From positions 434,001-498,000 of the forward strand of contig JAJAGP010000049.1 in NCBI GenBank assembly GCA_025084515.1: a stretch of 64,000 bases of DNA, in the 5' to 3' direction. Source of the stretch: Ancistrus triradiatus (taxonomy: Eukaryota; Chordata; Actinopteri; Siluriformes; Loricariidae). Numbering within the stretch: position 1 is the first letter of the stretch; the number at the start of each line of letters is the position of its first letter. The translations under genes and the position numbers were made by a program. This document shows positions 1 through 12,076 of the stretch, piece by piece. The notes beneath the pieces were generated by a model. That model had not been told where the DNA came from. It saw only the letters and a list, made by a program, of their open reading frames with translations, and ran no database searches.

Positions 1-560
1 ATGCAATGGCTCCCTAGACCATCACACCAGCAGTTTGGGCAGTGTGTCACTCCACAGCAAAGGCAAGATTGAAGCGCTCAATACGAGGCCTCCATACTCG
101 AACCTGATGGATCCCAAACTGAACCTGGATCTGTCGCTGAAGATGATAAGGTTCCAGTCCATGGCAGTCCAGGTTTTTCGTTCACGACACCAAGGTGATG
201 GTGGCTGGCTGTCAACAACATATTTCCTTCTGCTGAGCGCCTGGAAATGGTCCGGGCACAGACAGGATTGTGTAGTGAAGGTGCCACCTGTGTCTGGATG
301 CTGGATAACGAAACTGTGGGAGATACTCGTACAAATGATCCTCTCTACTGGTGGTGTGTTTGGGCTGTCCGGAGCCTGTGTCCCCTCATGGAACCACTGC
401 TCCCAACACCTCCTTACAGGTAGGAAACTATACGAGTGTGTCATAGAGGCATACCTAGCAGTCAGCGATCTCTCACCAGAAGGTACACTACCCAAAAGTA
501 TCCTCTGAGAGTCTTTTTGTGCAAGACCCAGTGTCTAATCAGACCACACCTGTAATCATT
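1..560 (-). mobile_element. Tc1-like DNA transposon relic, cut by the window start
   Basis: On the minus strand an open stretch reads WCRERKTWTAMDWN then FSDRSRFSLGS. This is the Tc1 DDE region around the first catalytic Asp, where the usual SDES is altered to SDRS. Further into the window edge, in a shifted frame, HTAQTAGVMV*GAIA corresponds to the family's GVMVWGAI block with the Trp codon turned into a stop. The segment at about 520-560 resembles the element's leader, because a related piece recurs at 1206-1440. The element is dead through frameshift and stop. The rest of it lies to the left of the window. Confidence 0.75.
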
Positions 561-1205
561 TACATATCTGCCTGTGACAGAACTGCATGGCGAGTTTTTC
601 AGCAATCCGACATTTTTTATCTGGTTGCGTTATTTTTTTTGGCGGTGTCCTAAGTGTTCAGCTCCATACTTGCATTGAGTTATGTAATTACGTTGTTGGT
701 TAACTGGTGTTAGTGCTTAATATGTCTTCTTGCCTTCGTTTTGAGGCTAATAACCGAATCACTAATGCTCAAACCACTACTTAGTGTTTATCCTGACCTC
801 AGATTAAACCCGTCGTATCTGCAGCAGTTCTGCACTCTCGCTTACAGTGGATATATGCGAGAGTGGCTGTCCTTGCAGACGGCTTATTAAGCAGGGATGT
901 CTGGTTGGAAGTGGGCGGCACAGCGGGGGTTAATTTGTCTGGGGCCGCGGTGGCCGGGGGAGAGGACGAGATGGAGCGATCGGGCTCTAATGAAGCAGTC
1001 GGAGGTGGCATGACTGACCATAGTATTGGTTTGATTATGAGCCGACACCAGCTACCCTCACTGTGTTGTGTTACACTGCGAGCTAATTGGGTGCGGCGTC
1101 CGAGGCAAATGTGCGTTAGGCCGATGGAGGAAGAAATTACTCTTGTGCCAGGTTGTGAGTCACGGCGCTTGGAATAGATGAATGTTCTCGACGATGGTGC
1201 ACAGT
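511..1205. other. Unassigned intronic sequence with a CpG-rich patch
   Basis: After the Tc1-like relic and its leader (to about 560) comes AT-rich sequence. A GC- and CpG-rich patch at roughly 860-1110 has open frames on both strands. None of these translations resembles a family I know, so I assign no gene here. Confidence 0.4.
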
Positions 1206-1440
1206 TCATGGACCGTTTAGGGTAGTAATCAAATTTGTGGCAACCTGTTCAATTATTAAAATACTACTTGTTTTTTTTTTCTTTGACACAAAATAAAATA
1301 TGTAGCTTGTTACATGTTGCAAACTAAAGCACCCAGATAGAAATGTCGCAGCAGATATGTAAATGATTACGGATGTGTTCTGATTTGACACTGGGCCTTG
1401 CCACAAGAGGGCACTCTTCCCCAACTGCTCTATAAAAAGG
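1206..1440 (-). mobile_element. Fragment of the same Tc1-like family's leader
   Basis: Read on the minus strand, this piece carries a CCCAGTGTC(A)AATCAGA block and then GTAATCATTTACATATCTGC. These match the leader at 520-580 in the same relative order. Flanking DNA is unrelated, so this is a separate degraded copy lacking transposase. A TATA-like TATAAAAAGG at 1431 lies at its edge on the + strand, with no evidence that it is used. Confidence 0.55.
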
Positions 1441-2045
1441 CTCCCAGAAGCTACTTTTGGGTAGAGTACCTCTTGGTGAGAGAACGTTATGATTTAAAAA
1501 TGTAAAAATTGATTTTTGACATTTTGTGAATCTATGCAGAATCGTTCACGTCCGCATCTCACAGCTTTTAAGAATTTATTTTTGTCCCCACCATTACTAC
1601 TAACAGATATAGTCAGTGTTTACATGACTTTGGTGCTGATTCCATAGTCCAGCATGATCATTTCTCTACACACTCTACTAAAGTCGTTTAAGTGTTTTGT
1701 ATTCAGACTATTTCCATGGGCTTGTCAAACACCGTTGAAGCTTTGTGGGAATTTCAGGAGTGCAGTCTGTGAGGAACTTGCCTTTGAATGGTCCATCATA
1801 ATACCAACATCCCAGGGCGTGTAGTGCACTATCTGAAGTAGGTTTAAAACTGTTGCAGATGCAAATTGGTAGCTTATTAGAATTAAGCTTCTGTTTAAGG
1901 ATTGTTTCTCGTTTAAACATATAGACCTGATCTGTAAGGGAATGCACTTCATGTGGATTTCCATCTGTCCATGAGAATGTGGCTGTCTGTGCTATATCAG
2001 CACTGATTCTGTGATCTGTTCCTCTTGCTTGTAGGGTGGGGTCGG

Positions 2046-2093
<48 letters not shown>

Positions 2094-4041
2094 TAGACAG
2101 ATGCAGAGAAGAAGATGCATCTCAACAGGTCCTATGACACTCTCAGATTGGTCGGCCGGACCCCTGGGAGTTGAAGTTCCTCGTGTTTCATTGGCTGGTC
2201 GCCTCCAGCTGTCAGTGCGAGAGAAGGTCTAGGGCGGGATGATGTCTTTCCCTGTTGCTAGGTTACAGGTGTACCTGATGTTGCTGATAGAAAGTGAAGG
2301 AAAAACAGTGGACAATTAAGTGAAGGAATTCCTGAAACTTCGACTTGGTTTAGTTCATTAGATGCTTTTCTTTTTTGTTTGGATTTGTACCATTTACAGC
2401 GTTTACTGAGCTTTCATATCCAGAGCGATTTCCAGAATCGAAGGCCTTGCTGAAAGGCGGACCAGTGACAGCTGGGCAGAGCTGGGATTTGGACTTAAAG
2501 TCTAGATTCTCAACCACCAAGGCCCACAAGAAAGGGTTGGGTCTGCTGTCATAAGAACTGGAGGGTGTTTAGGATTAGCTCCTTATAATGGGTTTGTTCA
2601 TACCCACCACCTCATCGGATGTAAATGGAGTTTCATCACATAAACATTAACGATCACACTGAAGAACGTGAATGATGGAATATAAACAGAAATGAACACA
2701 CCTCGCTGGCTGCACACAACCAAGAGGGAATGAGTCCCCTTGAAGAAACACTAATTTCCAAAACAGGGAATTCCATATTACCTTTTAAACACTTTAAACC
2801 TTTAAGTAGGTAAATTCACTTAAAGGCACTACTTCATCCAGGTTGTTGGCCAGGACCGGCTCGGTACACCCGACGTGCTTGGGTTGGGTTCTCCAAGCGG
2901 ATCATGAACAGCCCCGTAGAACCCGTCAGCCGGTGCCATAATTGGCAGCTAGTCACACATTCCTCATGGCTCTGCTGAAACAGAACCAGCTCCTTTTTCT
3001 CACTAACCTACCCTGCTCCAAAAGAATCAATCTGGACTAAGTGAGGCGATTGATCACTCCTACTCCCACACTGAAGAGAATGAGGTTTGATAAATAGGGT
3101 ACCAGAGCACTCTGGGTTCTGGGGCCGAACTGCATTAAGACAAAAATATAGGATTGTTGTGTAGAATTAACCCACATTGTTAACAAGCCACCATTTAGCT
3201 CCACCAAGTCCACTGTCAGCTTTAGCTTTAGTTATTCCACTTTCTGGGGTCTCAGCTTCCAGAAATACAGAATCCAGAATCCAGAAAGGAGCCACCACTG
3301 GTCCTTTTCTGCACACAATTCAGAGTCAGACCAACAGCTGACCAGACAGTTTTATGCTACGTTTGTCTGGGTGCACCTTTTGATATTAGACTATGAGAAG
3401 CTGCTGGTTGGATGTGGCTAGATTTTTGGAAGCTGCCATTCTGAACAAGCAACCCTGGACTGGATTTCTGCATTAACCACAAGACACAAACTGCAAAACT
3501 CAAAGCAGACACACGAGAGAACTAACTCTAGATGGCTAAGTGGTGCAGAAACGCAGCAGGAGGAAACTCAGCTGGAGGATTCTTTGACAAGTCGTGACAA
3601 GCGTTCATATCTGGCAAAGTTAGGAAGCATGTATGTTAAAATAACAGAGATTGGGCTACAGTCTTCTTCGTTATCTGCCTTGTCACTGTACCATGATGTA
3701 GCGCTGACATTTGCTGGCAGTGATCGGGCCGTTCGTCAGCTTGATCGGTCAGATTGGGGTGTAAACACAAGTATTTAACCTGAGGTGGTTTAGGCTTTGA
3801 GTGTCACTTAATCCGGGGTTGGTCCCTGCAGGTTTTCAGTTTGTTTTAAAATGTATGCATTTAAATGGGAATATCCGGGAAAAAGTTTGGGAACCACTGA
3901 TGTAGGGAGTCGCATGGCGGGAGTGATGAGGGCTGGGAAATGTAGTGGGGGAAAGCTGTGGTCATGACAATTATTGTGTTTGTTTTTCATTTTGAATACA
4001 TTATTCAGTGAATTACAAGTGAGAGTCAACACTTTATTATA
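1441..4041. other. Intronic stretch without recognised genes
   Basis: Apart from the TG microsatellite at 2047, I recognise no coding sequence. A tRNA-SINE-like scrap may lie at about 2425-2515. The motif GTTTGGGAACCACTG near 3886 looks like the end of a hAT-type element, but no partner end is clear. Confidence 0.4.
2047..2092. repeat. (TG)n microsatellite
   Basis: An uninterrupted TG dinucleotide run of about 23 units. It explains the apparent Cys-Val peptide in one frame, which is not a gene. Confidence 0.97.
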
Positions 4042-5370
4042 CAGTGGTTCTTGAAAGTTTGTGAACCCTTTAGAAATTTCTATATTTCTGCATAAATATG
4101 ACCTAAAACATCATCAGATTATCACACAAGTCCTAAAAGTAGATAAAGAGAACCCAGTTAAACAAATGAGACAAAAATATTATACTTGGTCATTAATTTG
4201 TTGTGGAAAATGATCCAATATTACATATTAGTGAGTGGCAAAAGTATGTGACCCTTTGCTTTCAGTATCTGGTGTGACCCCCCTGTGCAGCAATAACTGC
4301 AGCTAAACGTTTCCTGTAGCTGTTGATCAGTCCTGCACACAGGCTTGGAGGAATTTTAGCCCATTCCTCCGTACAGAACAGCTTCAGCTCTGGGATGTTG
4401 GTGGGTTTCCTCACATTAGCTGCTCGCTTCAGGTCCCTCCACCACATTTCCATTGGATTAAGGTCAGGACTTTGACTTAGCCATTCCAAAACATTAATTT
4501 TCTTTAACCATTCTTTGGTAGAACGACTTGTGTGCTTAGGGTCGGTGTCTTGCTGCATGACCCACCTTCTCTTGAGATTCAGTTCATGGACAGATGTCCT
4601 GACATTTTCCTTTAGAATTCTCTGATATAATTCAATGTTCTTTTTGGAGAGCAGTGGCTTTCTCCTTGCAAACCTGCCATGCACACCATTATTGTTCAGT
4701 GTTCTTCTGATGGTGGACTCATGAACATTAACATTAGCCAATGTGAGAGAGGCCTTCAGTTGCTTAGAAGTTACCCTGGGGTTCTTTGTGAACTCGCCAA
4801 CTATTACACGCCTTGCTCTTGGAGTGATCTTTGTTGGTCGACCACTCCTGGCGAGGGTAACAATGGTCTTGAATTTCTTCCATTTGTACACAATCTGTCT
4901 GACTGTGGATTGGTGGAGTCCAAACTCTTTAGCGATGGTTTTGTAACCTTTTCCAGGCTGGTGAACATCAACAACTCTTTTACTGAGCTTCTTAGAAATA
5001 TCCTTTCTTCGTGCCATGATACACTTCCACAAACATGTGTATGAAGAGCAGCCTTTGATAGATCCCTGTTCTTTAAATAAAACAGGGTGCCCACTCACAC
5101 CTGATTGGCATCCCGTTGATTGAAAGCACCTGACTCTAATTTCACCTTCAAGTTAACTGCTAATCCTAGAGGTTCACATACTTTTGCCACTCACTAATAT
5201 GTAATATTGGATCATTTTCCCCAATAAATAAATGACCAAGTATAATATTTGTGTCTCATTTGTGTAACTGGGTTCTCTTGATCTACTTTTAGGACTTGTG
5301 TGAAAATCTGATGATTCTTTAGGTCATATTTATGCAGAAATATAGAAAATTGTAAGATTTTGCCCAACTG
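4042..5370 (-). mobile_element. Tc1-like transposon with internal deletion (copy A)
   Basis: The left end begins CAGTGGTTCTTGAAAG after a TA dinucleotide at 4040-4041. The right end is ...AACTG before TA at 5371-5372. Inverted arms of about 200 bases match each other well in their inner parts, for example GGCAAAAGTATGTGACC on the left against the complement of AGGTTCACATACTTTTGCC on the right. The outermost 25 or so bases of the right arm have decayed. The element is about 1.33 kb, shorter than the roughly 1.6 kb usual for Tc1-like elements, because of a deletion inside the transposase. Confidence 0.92.
4262..5017 (-). pseudogene. Tc1-like transposase, in-frame deleted
   Basis: The chosen start gives MARRKDISKKLSKRVVDVHQ, the normal Tc1 start. 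The frame is open 27 codons further upstream, but that part belongs to the element's leader. The order is a helix-turn-helix DNA-binding part (residues about 1-110, including GLHQSTVRQIVYKWKK and RSGRPTK), then a shortened catalytic part and a C-terminal tail. The frame is open for 251 residues against about 340 in the family. The missing 90 or so residues follow RRKPLLSKKNIE and include the first catalytic Asp (the WTDE region) and the PTVKHGGG block. The second Asp region is present as QQDTDPKHTS, and the third acidic residue region as SPDLNPMEM. It cannot catalyse transposition, though it may still be able to bind the terminal repeats. Confidence 0.9.
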
Positions 5371-6389
5371 TAGGTTAATGTAAGTGTTTTAAGCATGTTT
5401 AAGGTAGGTACAGTGTATATATAAAGCTCCTTGGTTTTCGATAAATTCAACCTAAGGTGGATTTGTCAGTGTGGAACGTATGCACATTGTAAATCATGCA
5501 CTACCTGCAGTCCACACTGTGAAATGTAACATCACCTCCTGGATTTTCTGTACTTCTAAGCGGTTGGTTAAACTTTTGAAATGTTTGGACGGAAGCCCGG
5601 TGTGAGTGATGGTTCAGTGAGATTTAGTCTGTATCATTAAGCAATAAAGAGAAATCACTCACAGATTAGCACTGAGGAAACGTCTGGGAAGATCAGGTTA
5701 GATAAAAGTGGACCAGGCTGACTTTGAGTCTCAGTGAGACACATTCATCTTCTCGATGCTTCTTCATTTCATTCTGTCTGGATCTTCTCCTGCCACTCGT
5801 GTTCTTCTGCCTGTCTCTTTTTTTGAGTTCTATCACATCAACATGGTTTGGATTTCTTTTTGAAGCACATGTCCATCAGGACGGCTGTTCACTGTTCAAA
5901 AGTGCAAAGCTCTCTGTCCATCATCGCTTTTGTTCTCTCTCTTCATGTATTCCTACATGTATTGTTCTCACCATCTTTCTTCAGCCATCATATTCAAATG
6001 TTGATTACACACTTCATTCAATTCAGGGTCTCATGGAGCTGGGGCCTTACCGACCACACCGAGTGCATGTCGGCAACCACCCCAAAATACGATTTGCGCA
6101 CACTAAATAAAATTCAATTTGGTCTGAATTCAGTTTGGTTAAAATACGATTTGAACATGTTCAATAAAATGTAAATAACACACAGTAAAAAAAAGGTAAA
6201 AAGGTTGGGAGCCACTGCTTTTGAACCACTTTCTTTAAATTTGATCAAATTGAATTTCTGAAGCCTTGAGGAGAAAGTAATTATTTCCATTACAGAGATT
6301 TCATAAATAATATCATACCAATTCTTTATAGTCACGCAGGCGGAGTGAGTTCAACCTGAGACCGACACTGATCCGTACCCTTGACACAG
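5371..6389. other. Intronic stretch without recognised genes
   Basis: No coding homology is seen. Open frames at 5724-6174 give low-complexity hydrophobic peptides without a known motif. AGGTTGGGAGCCACTG near 6202-6217 resembles a hAT-type terminus. Confidence 0.4.
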
Positions 6390-6600
6390 ACCTGAATCAG
6401 GAGCTCTGGCCTAGCAGAACAAAAACACCGATCAGGCGCTCCTGCCAGTGGAACAGGGCAACTTTGCCCTTAAGCAACGGAATGGCTCTCACCCTGAACA
6501 ACTGACAGTCAAACTGCACATTGCCAGAGGCAGGATACGAGTCAGGGAGACCCAGCTTTGGGAACCAGTGCTCTACAAACTGAGGCACTCTGGTTAGTAT
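6390..6600 (-). repeat. tRNA-derived SINE, family B (minus)
   Basis: On the minus strand the head reads GTGCCTCAGTTTGTAGAGCA, an A-box-like tRNA start. A CTGGTTCCCAAAGCTGGGTC segment follows, and then a non-tRNA body. The same head is found in reverse at 25690-25950. Confidence 0.6.
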
Positions 6601-8119
6601 TCTGCCTCAGGCAAGGTTGAGGCAGGATTGAGGGTCGGACTCTGCATCTGTCCCACAGGGTACGAGGCAGAATGGGTGTGCTCAGGTCCAGGAGTTCCTG
6701 ACTCAGTAGGTACCGGCTTCCTGACAGTTGCTGACAGCATTGAGTTCAATTAAGTACTGTTATACCGTTGAGTTGAGTCTGTCTCATGCATGCCTGTGTT
6801 CCGCCTCGCCAGGGGCTTCCATCGTCTGAGTTTCTGAGATCCTGTTGGTCAAGGGCTGTGGCAGTCCAAGCATACCAGGGTTACCCCCACAGGATATTTT
6901 CAGATTTAAATAACTTACAATATGGTGCAAAACCAAATCTTAAGTTGTGTTAAAACAAATCTGCAGTGGATCTTTTGGAGAGGTTTCCATAACCGCAGGT
7001 TGCACTGAAGCTGATCTGTGTATACATGTGAAGAATAGTCTCTTTCTTGTCCTAGGTCTCTCACCCATCACCTGGTCTGCACACCCATTCAGAGAAGTCA
7101 GGCTGAAGGTTTGAGTTCAGAAAGAATTTCCCTTTAGACAGTAGAGTTCATCCAGACGGCTGATGAGGTCACATTTTCCTCTGCAAGATGTGGCTTTGTG
7201 TGTGTGTGTGTGTGCGTGCGTTACATGACTGTCTTCCCATACTGAAAGTCTGGATTCTGGCTAGGGAAGTGGTTTTGGTAATGAAATATGAATTAGACGT
7301 CATTTAATATTAATTAGCATTAACCCATGGTGCTATAGAGTGCATTTTGGGGGATTTTAAATCCGTAAACAAAACTCTGTCGACCTGCAGAGGTTTTGAG
7401 TAATAACCTAAATATATCAGGAGTGAGATGCTCCTGTGTGGATTGCAACGTGCTAGCCTCGGGCTCACGACAATCAAATATTCGACTCTAGAAACCTCAG
7501 GCATCTGCCGGTGAGGAATTATGTGACCGAGCCGAGTGCGATGTGTGATGTGTTTGAAAAATGTGTGTTTTGTGAGACAAAGTGGGCATACAAGTTGCAT
7601 TTTTTGTGTAGACACTTGGCAAATAGCAGAGTCTAGTCCCCAAATATTCAGCCAGGAGACAGTGGCAAGGAAATTCTCTCTAAACCGCGTTCCAAGTTAA
7701 GAAACCAAGCCTCCTCTGGGTGAGACCGGAAACGTTTAAAGCCAAGAGTTCTTGACTAGCCAAAAAAAGCAGCACTGTGTATGCCACCCTCTTATCCAAA
7801 ACTAGAAATCATACACACACACACACCTGTTTGACTGTCACACTTGTTCTTATGGGGGTTAACATCTTGTCCTGTTCTCTCTGCGAGGATGCCTTTTCTC
7901 CTGGCTCACACAGTGATGTTCTCTCTCGCCGGATAATTACTGCCGGCACGCAAGTGTGTGTTTTCAATTAAAGCGCCCTCTAAATTAATCCTCGCCCCTT
8001 TTAGTGAGCTGTCTTTCCCTGTAGCTTCTATCTGTCTGAGAGAAGGTCAGAAAGGCCCTTAAGTCATAGGCAAGGCCATTTTGAAATCAGAACATCCCTA
8101 AATACATGAATGAAGTTTC
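6601..8119. other. Intronic stretch without recognised genes
   Basis: It contains a short TG microsatellite at 7198-7216. At 7645-7730 is a fragment of the repeat that also lies inside the composite element at 13710 (GACAGTGGCAAGGAAA then AAACC(A)AGCCTCCTC). Nothing else is assignable. Confidence 0.4.
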
Positions 8120-8212
8120 CTGGGCTTATAGGCTGTGTTCAGGGGTCTTTGTCAGTTCTGGGATTTGAACTAACAACCTTCTGGTCAGTTGCACAGAATC
8201 TTCAAGAATGAT
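8120..8212 (-). repeat. tRNA-derived SINE fragment, family A (minus)
   Basis: TGGGATTTGAACTAACAACC with CTTCTGGTC is the complement of a tRNA B box followed by the family A arm. Only the middle of the SINE is present. Confidence 0.5.
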
Positions 8213-8263
8213 CTATTCCAGGTTTGGACTTATCAGGCTATAGGTGGGATACTGGAAAAGGGG

Positions 8264-8535
8264 GAGTCGATTTAGAGGCCTCCTTTAACATATATACACG
8301 CCACGCCTCCTTTATTAGGACTGAAATATATAGAGGCCACTCCTCCCTTAGTAGGACTGACATAAATAAGGGCACACCTTCTTTATTAAGATTGACAGCT
8401 ATAAATGCCATACATCCTTCATTAGGATTGATAGGTATGCTGACCCCACCTCCTGTACTGAGACTGACAGGTATAAACAAAACTTCCTTCACAGGCCACA
8501 CCCCCTGTACTTTGATGGACAGGTATAGAGCTCGC
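8264..8535. repeat. Degenerate tandem array, unit about 45 bp
   Basis: About six diverged units contain the pattern CCTCCTTTATTAGGACTGA followed by a TATAAA-type stretch and GCCACNCC. Because no unit introduces a stop, long frames stay open on both strands across the array (8224-8598 and 8238-8582). Their peptides repeat the unit and are not considered genes. Confidence 0.75.
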
Positions 8536-8540
8536 ACCTT

Positions 8541-9245
8541 CTGCACCGCGGTGCTATTGCTAGCTTTTATGCGAGAGTGCAAAAGTAGCTTTATTTAATA
8601 TGTCACGCTGATATTAGACTCGCTGTCATCCTTCCCGCTGTTCAAACTCACGGTCGGCCCTTTTTTAGGCCTCTCTCACCTTGAGCGCCTGGACGCTGTC
8701 ATGGAAACCGACGTGCTGTGCCATTCCTGCCTTACACCTCACGCTCGCGTGCTACCAGGCGCGTTCATTAAGCAGACGAGTTTCGCTCTAACGAGGCAGC
8801 ACACGCTCGGAGGGCCTTGAGGGCACTCACTGGATTCAGACACGCAGCTTTAAAATTTGGCATGATGGGGTCTGATGAAGAAGGCCGTTAGGTCCGGACA
8901 TTATCCTGTCACAGTAATCATTCATTCATATTTCTAATGTAACCAACTTGTCCCGGACCGAAACCTTCCCCAGAAACACTGGGCACAAGTCCATAACGGG
9001 GTGTCACACTCAATAATTTACACTTACGTACACCAAGAGGCCATTTAGTGCATCCAGTTCACATAATGGGACGGTTTTGTTTTGTGAGGTCGGAGGAACC
9101 TGCAGTACCAGGGAGAAACCTGTAGGAGGCGATGATCAGACCCACACTGTTTGGCTTTGATATTAGGAGAAAGGGAAGCGTGAACAGGTCATTCATTAAT
9201 TCCTTTTCTTACCCTGGGGATGTTAAATAAACCAAACAAACAAAT
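8541..9245. other. Unassigned stretch with a CpG-rich island
   Basis: Roughly 8620-8830 is dense in CpG by eye, including CACGCTCGCGTGC and AGGCGCGTTC, and carries no recognisable repeat or coding sequence. The remainder is ordinary intron sequence. Confidence 0.4.
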
Positions 9246-9362
9246 GAACTGTGGTCAGGGTCACGGGAAAGCTGGCAGCACAGGGTGAAAGGCAGGAACA
9301 GCCCTAGACTGGGCGCCAATCCATCGTAGGGTAGGTGCTGGGGTGTGCTGGACAAACTCCTC
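9246..9362 (-). repeat. Conserved fish interspersed repeat, family D (minus)
   Basis: On the minus strand it reads GATGGATTGGCGCCCAGTC then GTTCCTGCCTTTCACCCTGTG and CCCGTGACC. This matches the 3' part of the repeat at 16675 and 30436. Confidence 0.6.
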
Positions 9363-11495
9363 GTTTCTTACAGGACTTAAAGTATCTTCTTGGTGCCAGA
9401 TACCATAGGACCAAAATCAACTCCCGCTGGCCCTATGATAGACCCTGGTGACTTTTTTAAACATGCATGGAAAGGGAATGAATGAGGAGAACAGCATATA
9501 GTTCAACATCGTTCTAACGACTCTAGTGGTTTAAAATGTACTTTTGCTTCTTTTCAGAGACGTGCCTGGTTGAACATCATTTATCATTAAGACGAAAAAA
9601 GCAGACCTGCCAAATCTGCACCGCCCACGTATACACAAAACAACAGCAAGGAGATAAGAGGGTGTTATGAGAAATGTTGACAACTAAATATGTAATGTGC
9701 TTAACAAATTACTGCAAACATCAACAACGTTAATTAAACTGCCAGCTTGTCTACAGTGGATGCACCTAAGCTAAGGGGAACGCTGCTGACGCCAGTGTTT
9801 CAGCTCCTAAAAAAAGCTTCTCAAAAGCATTTAAGTACTTGTAGGTTACCTGATATGAAGGGTTTTATTAAATGAAATGGAGTGCAGCGTAACAGCCAGT
9901 CAAGAAGCACCGAATGAAAAGCTCTCCGGTTTAATGCCTACGTTTAATGAGCAATAAAACCGATAGGATTTTATTAAAACCTAAGCATGAGGACGGCTGT
10001 GATTACAGGAACCTGGCAAAAAGGCATCGGAGTTTATTACCATAATACTACGTTTGCTGGACAACAAATTTGTGGACAACAGTACAGCAGTTCCATCAGC
10101 TCCACCACCACAAGCGATTGCTTTAACTTGATGTTCATGCGCAGTTCCACCTCAAAATTTAAAGAGGCCAATCATTTTCCGATAAGAAAATCTCAGTGAT
10201 GGGAACGGCACATTTCACCATCTTAACATTTGAAAAAAGTAGTTAGAATTTCGTTTTAGCTCTTCAAGATATTGTTTATATTCTCTAAAGTAAAAAGTAT
10301 ATGATGGCTACAACTGAGCATATATAGAATTCAAATATTTTAGATTTATTTGCCAAGTGGCATAGCAAATTAACAAGTTATCCATTGGTATGGATGGGTT
10401 GAGCCCTGATCTTCTGTTTGTAAGACTTGCGAGTTATTTACGATGTTTACAGTTCATAAAGACAGAATAAGATGTGTAATGGTGTAAAACACCTTGGTAT
10501 TGGGCAACGCAACAAACTGCAGCTCTCCTGCAGGGATACAGGAAGCCTCATTCCTGGCCACTATAGACAATGAGGTGATCGTCACATAAAGCAGGTCATC
10601 CTCCTTCATTGTTTCTGGTTGGTTGACTGAAACTTTAAGTGCTCCAGTCGCAGTTTGGTGCTTTACCAAATTTTTGCTACAATAAAGACTCTACTACCAG
10701 AGCCCTTAAACCTGCTGATGCTTTGCTTGGTGTTATGGACTAAACCAGCAGCCTTGTGTCTTTGCACCTGCCTGTCTCTTAAATCCTGTGTTAGAAGTGA
10801 ACACACTGTTCTGCTGGGCCTCAGAAGGTCCCTGATGTTTTATTCAGAAGCTCCTCTGAAATTGCTGGGGACAGAGCAGCCTTGTCTTGTCCCCTCCCTC
10901 TCTGCCGTCCTCAGATCGATACGCCCGTGTCTCAGAGTCCCTCTCGTCATCTCTCCTGGCTGACACGTCTCTCCACTCGGCCGCTGCTTGGTATTCTGGA
11001 GCAGGAGTGCCTCATGCGCCGCGGCGTACATCCATCAGGCCGGCCTAAGATGAAGGGATGAGCAGAGAGAGAGAGAGCGAGAGAGAGAGAGAGAGGAAGG
11101 GAGGTCGAGGCTGAGGATATGTCTGTTTTAGCTGTGCCTTTAGCCATTCAGTGCTAAAGCTGGAAGCTCTCTGGAGTCCAATCCCAAAAACAGTTATCAA
11201 AGTGTTTTGTATTTATTGCGTAATTACACCAAAACACACAATGTATATTGAGGTCAGTGGTGTGTATTATTACGCTTACAGCATTTAGCAAACCAACAAA
11301 TGTGAAACGACTTACAGAAGTGATTTGTATTCTCCGTAGTAGAGATTTCCCCGCGCTAAGGCAAATAGCCTGCAGCCAGAACACAGAAAAACAAGCCAAT
11401 TTGAGACCTCAAGGACCTCCTGGAGCTTAACGGAACACTTTGTGCCATACAGCAAGGATCTACAAGATCATGTGATGGGACAATCTGAATATGTA
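9363..11495. other. Intronic stretch without recognised genes
   Basis: A GA microsatellite lies at 11068-11096. The open frame at 10655-10963 is a low-similarity hydrophobic peptide with no motif I know. No transposon ends were recognised. Confidence 0.4.
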
Positions 11496-12076
11496 CACAG
11501 ATAAAAATACCAAAAAACAGGTCACCACTTGGATTTAACTAAGCAAATAGTTAAATTGTTAAAAACAACCATGACGAAAGACATCCTGTGGTCGTGCAAA
11601 AGATGTGAATTCGTTTCAGAAGGGTGAAAGAAACATTTATGAGAAATAGAAGCAGCTCTGTCCAGTGTTGCATTTATGTTTCCCCCAAGATCTTGTACTG
11701 ATGATGGGAGAGTTGTTTCACTGCGCAAAGTCTCCTCCAGCACATCCCAAAGATTCTCAATGGGGTTCAGGTCTGGACTCTGTGGTGGACAATCCATGTG
11801 TGAAAATGATGGCTCATGCTCCCTGAACCACTCTTCCACAATCTGACCCTTCTGAAACAGGTGAACATCTTTTCCACGACCACAGGATGGGTCATTCGAT
11901 ATGGCTGTTTAACAAATGAGAAGCTCCTCACTGCATCAGTCAGGGTTAAAGAAGTTATGCCAGCTGAAACATCATCACCCATGCAGTGATTATCTAATGG
12001 GAGGCTCTTTTTTTTAATTATTTATCTATTTTCTTAGTTAAATCCAGGTGGTGATCTTTTTTCTGACCGGGCAGTG
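11496..12076 (-). mobile_element. Internally deleted Tc1-like element, second family
   Basis: The right end ...GACCGGGCAGTG abuts TA at 12077, and the left end is at or near TA 11494. The inverted arms match: TCACCAC(C/T)TGGATTTAACT near 11521, and its complement near 12045. A minus-strand frame carries FREHEPSFSHMDCPPQSP then DLNPIENLWDVLEETLRS (11700-11830), the third acidic region of a DD34E transposase. The remainder of the enzyme is gone, so the copy is non-autonomous. Confidence 0.85.

Noticed and set aside
1425..1445. TATA-like box as a promoter of a nested gene
   Set aside because: It sits at the edge of a degraded transposon piece and no coding sequence follows it.
2050..2232. Open frame starting with alternating Cys-Val
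   Set aside because: It begins in the TG microsatellite and shows no homology downstream.
8224..8598. Overlapping open frames on both strands
   Set aside because: The peptides repeat with the tandem unit of about 45 bp, so the openness comes from the array.
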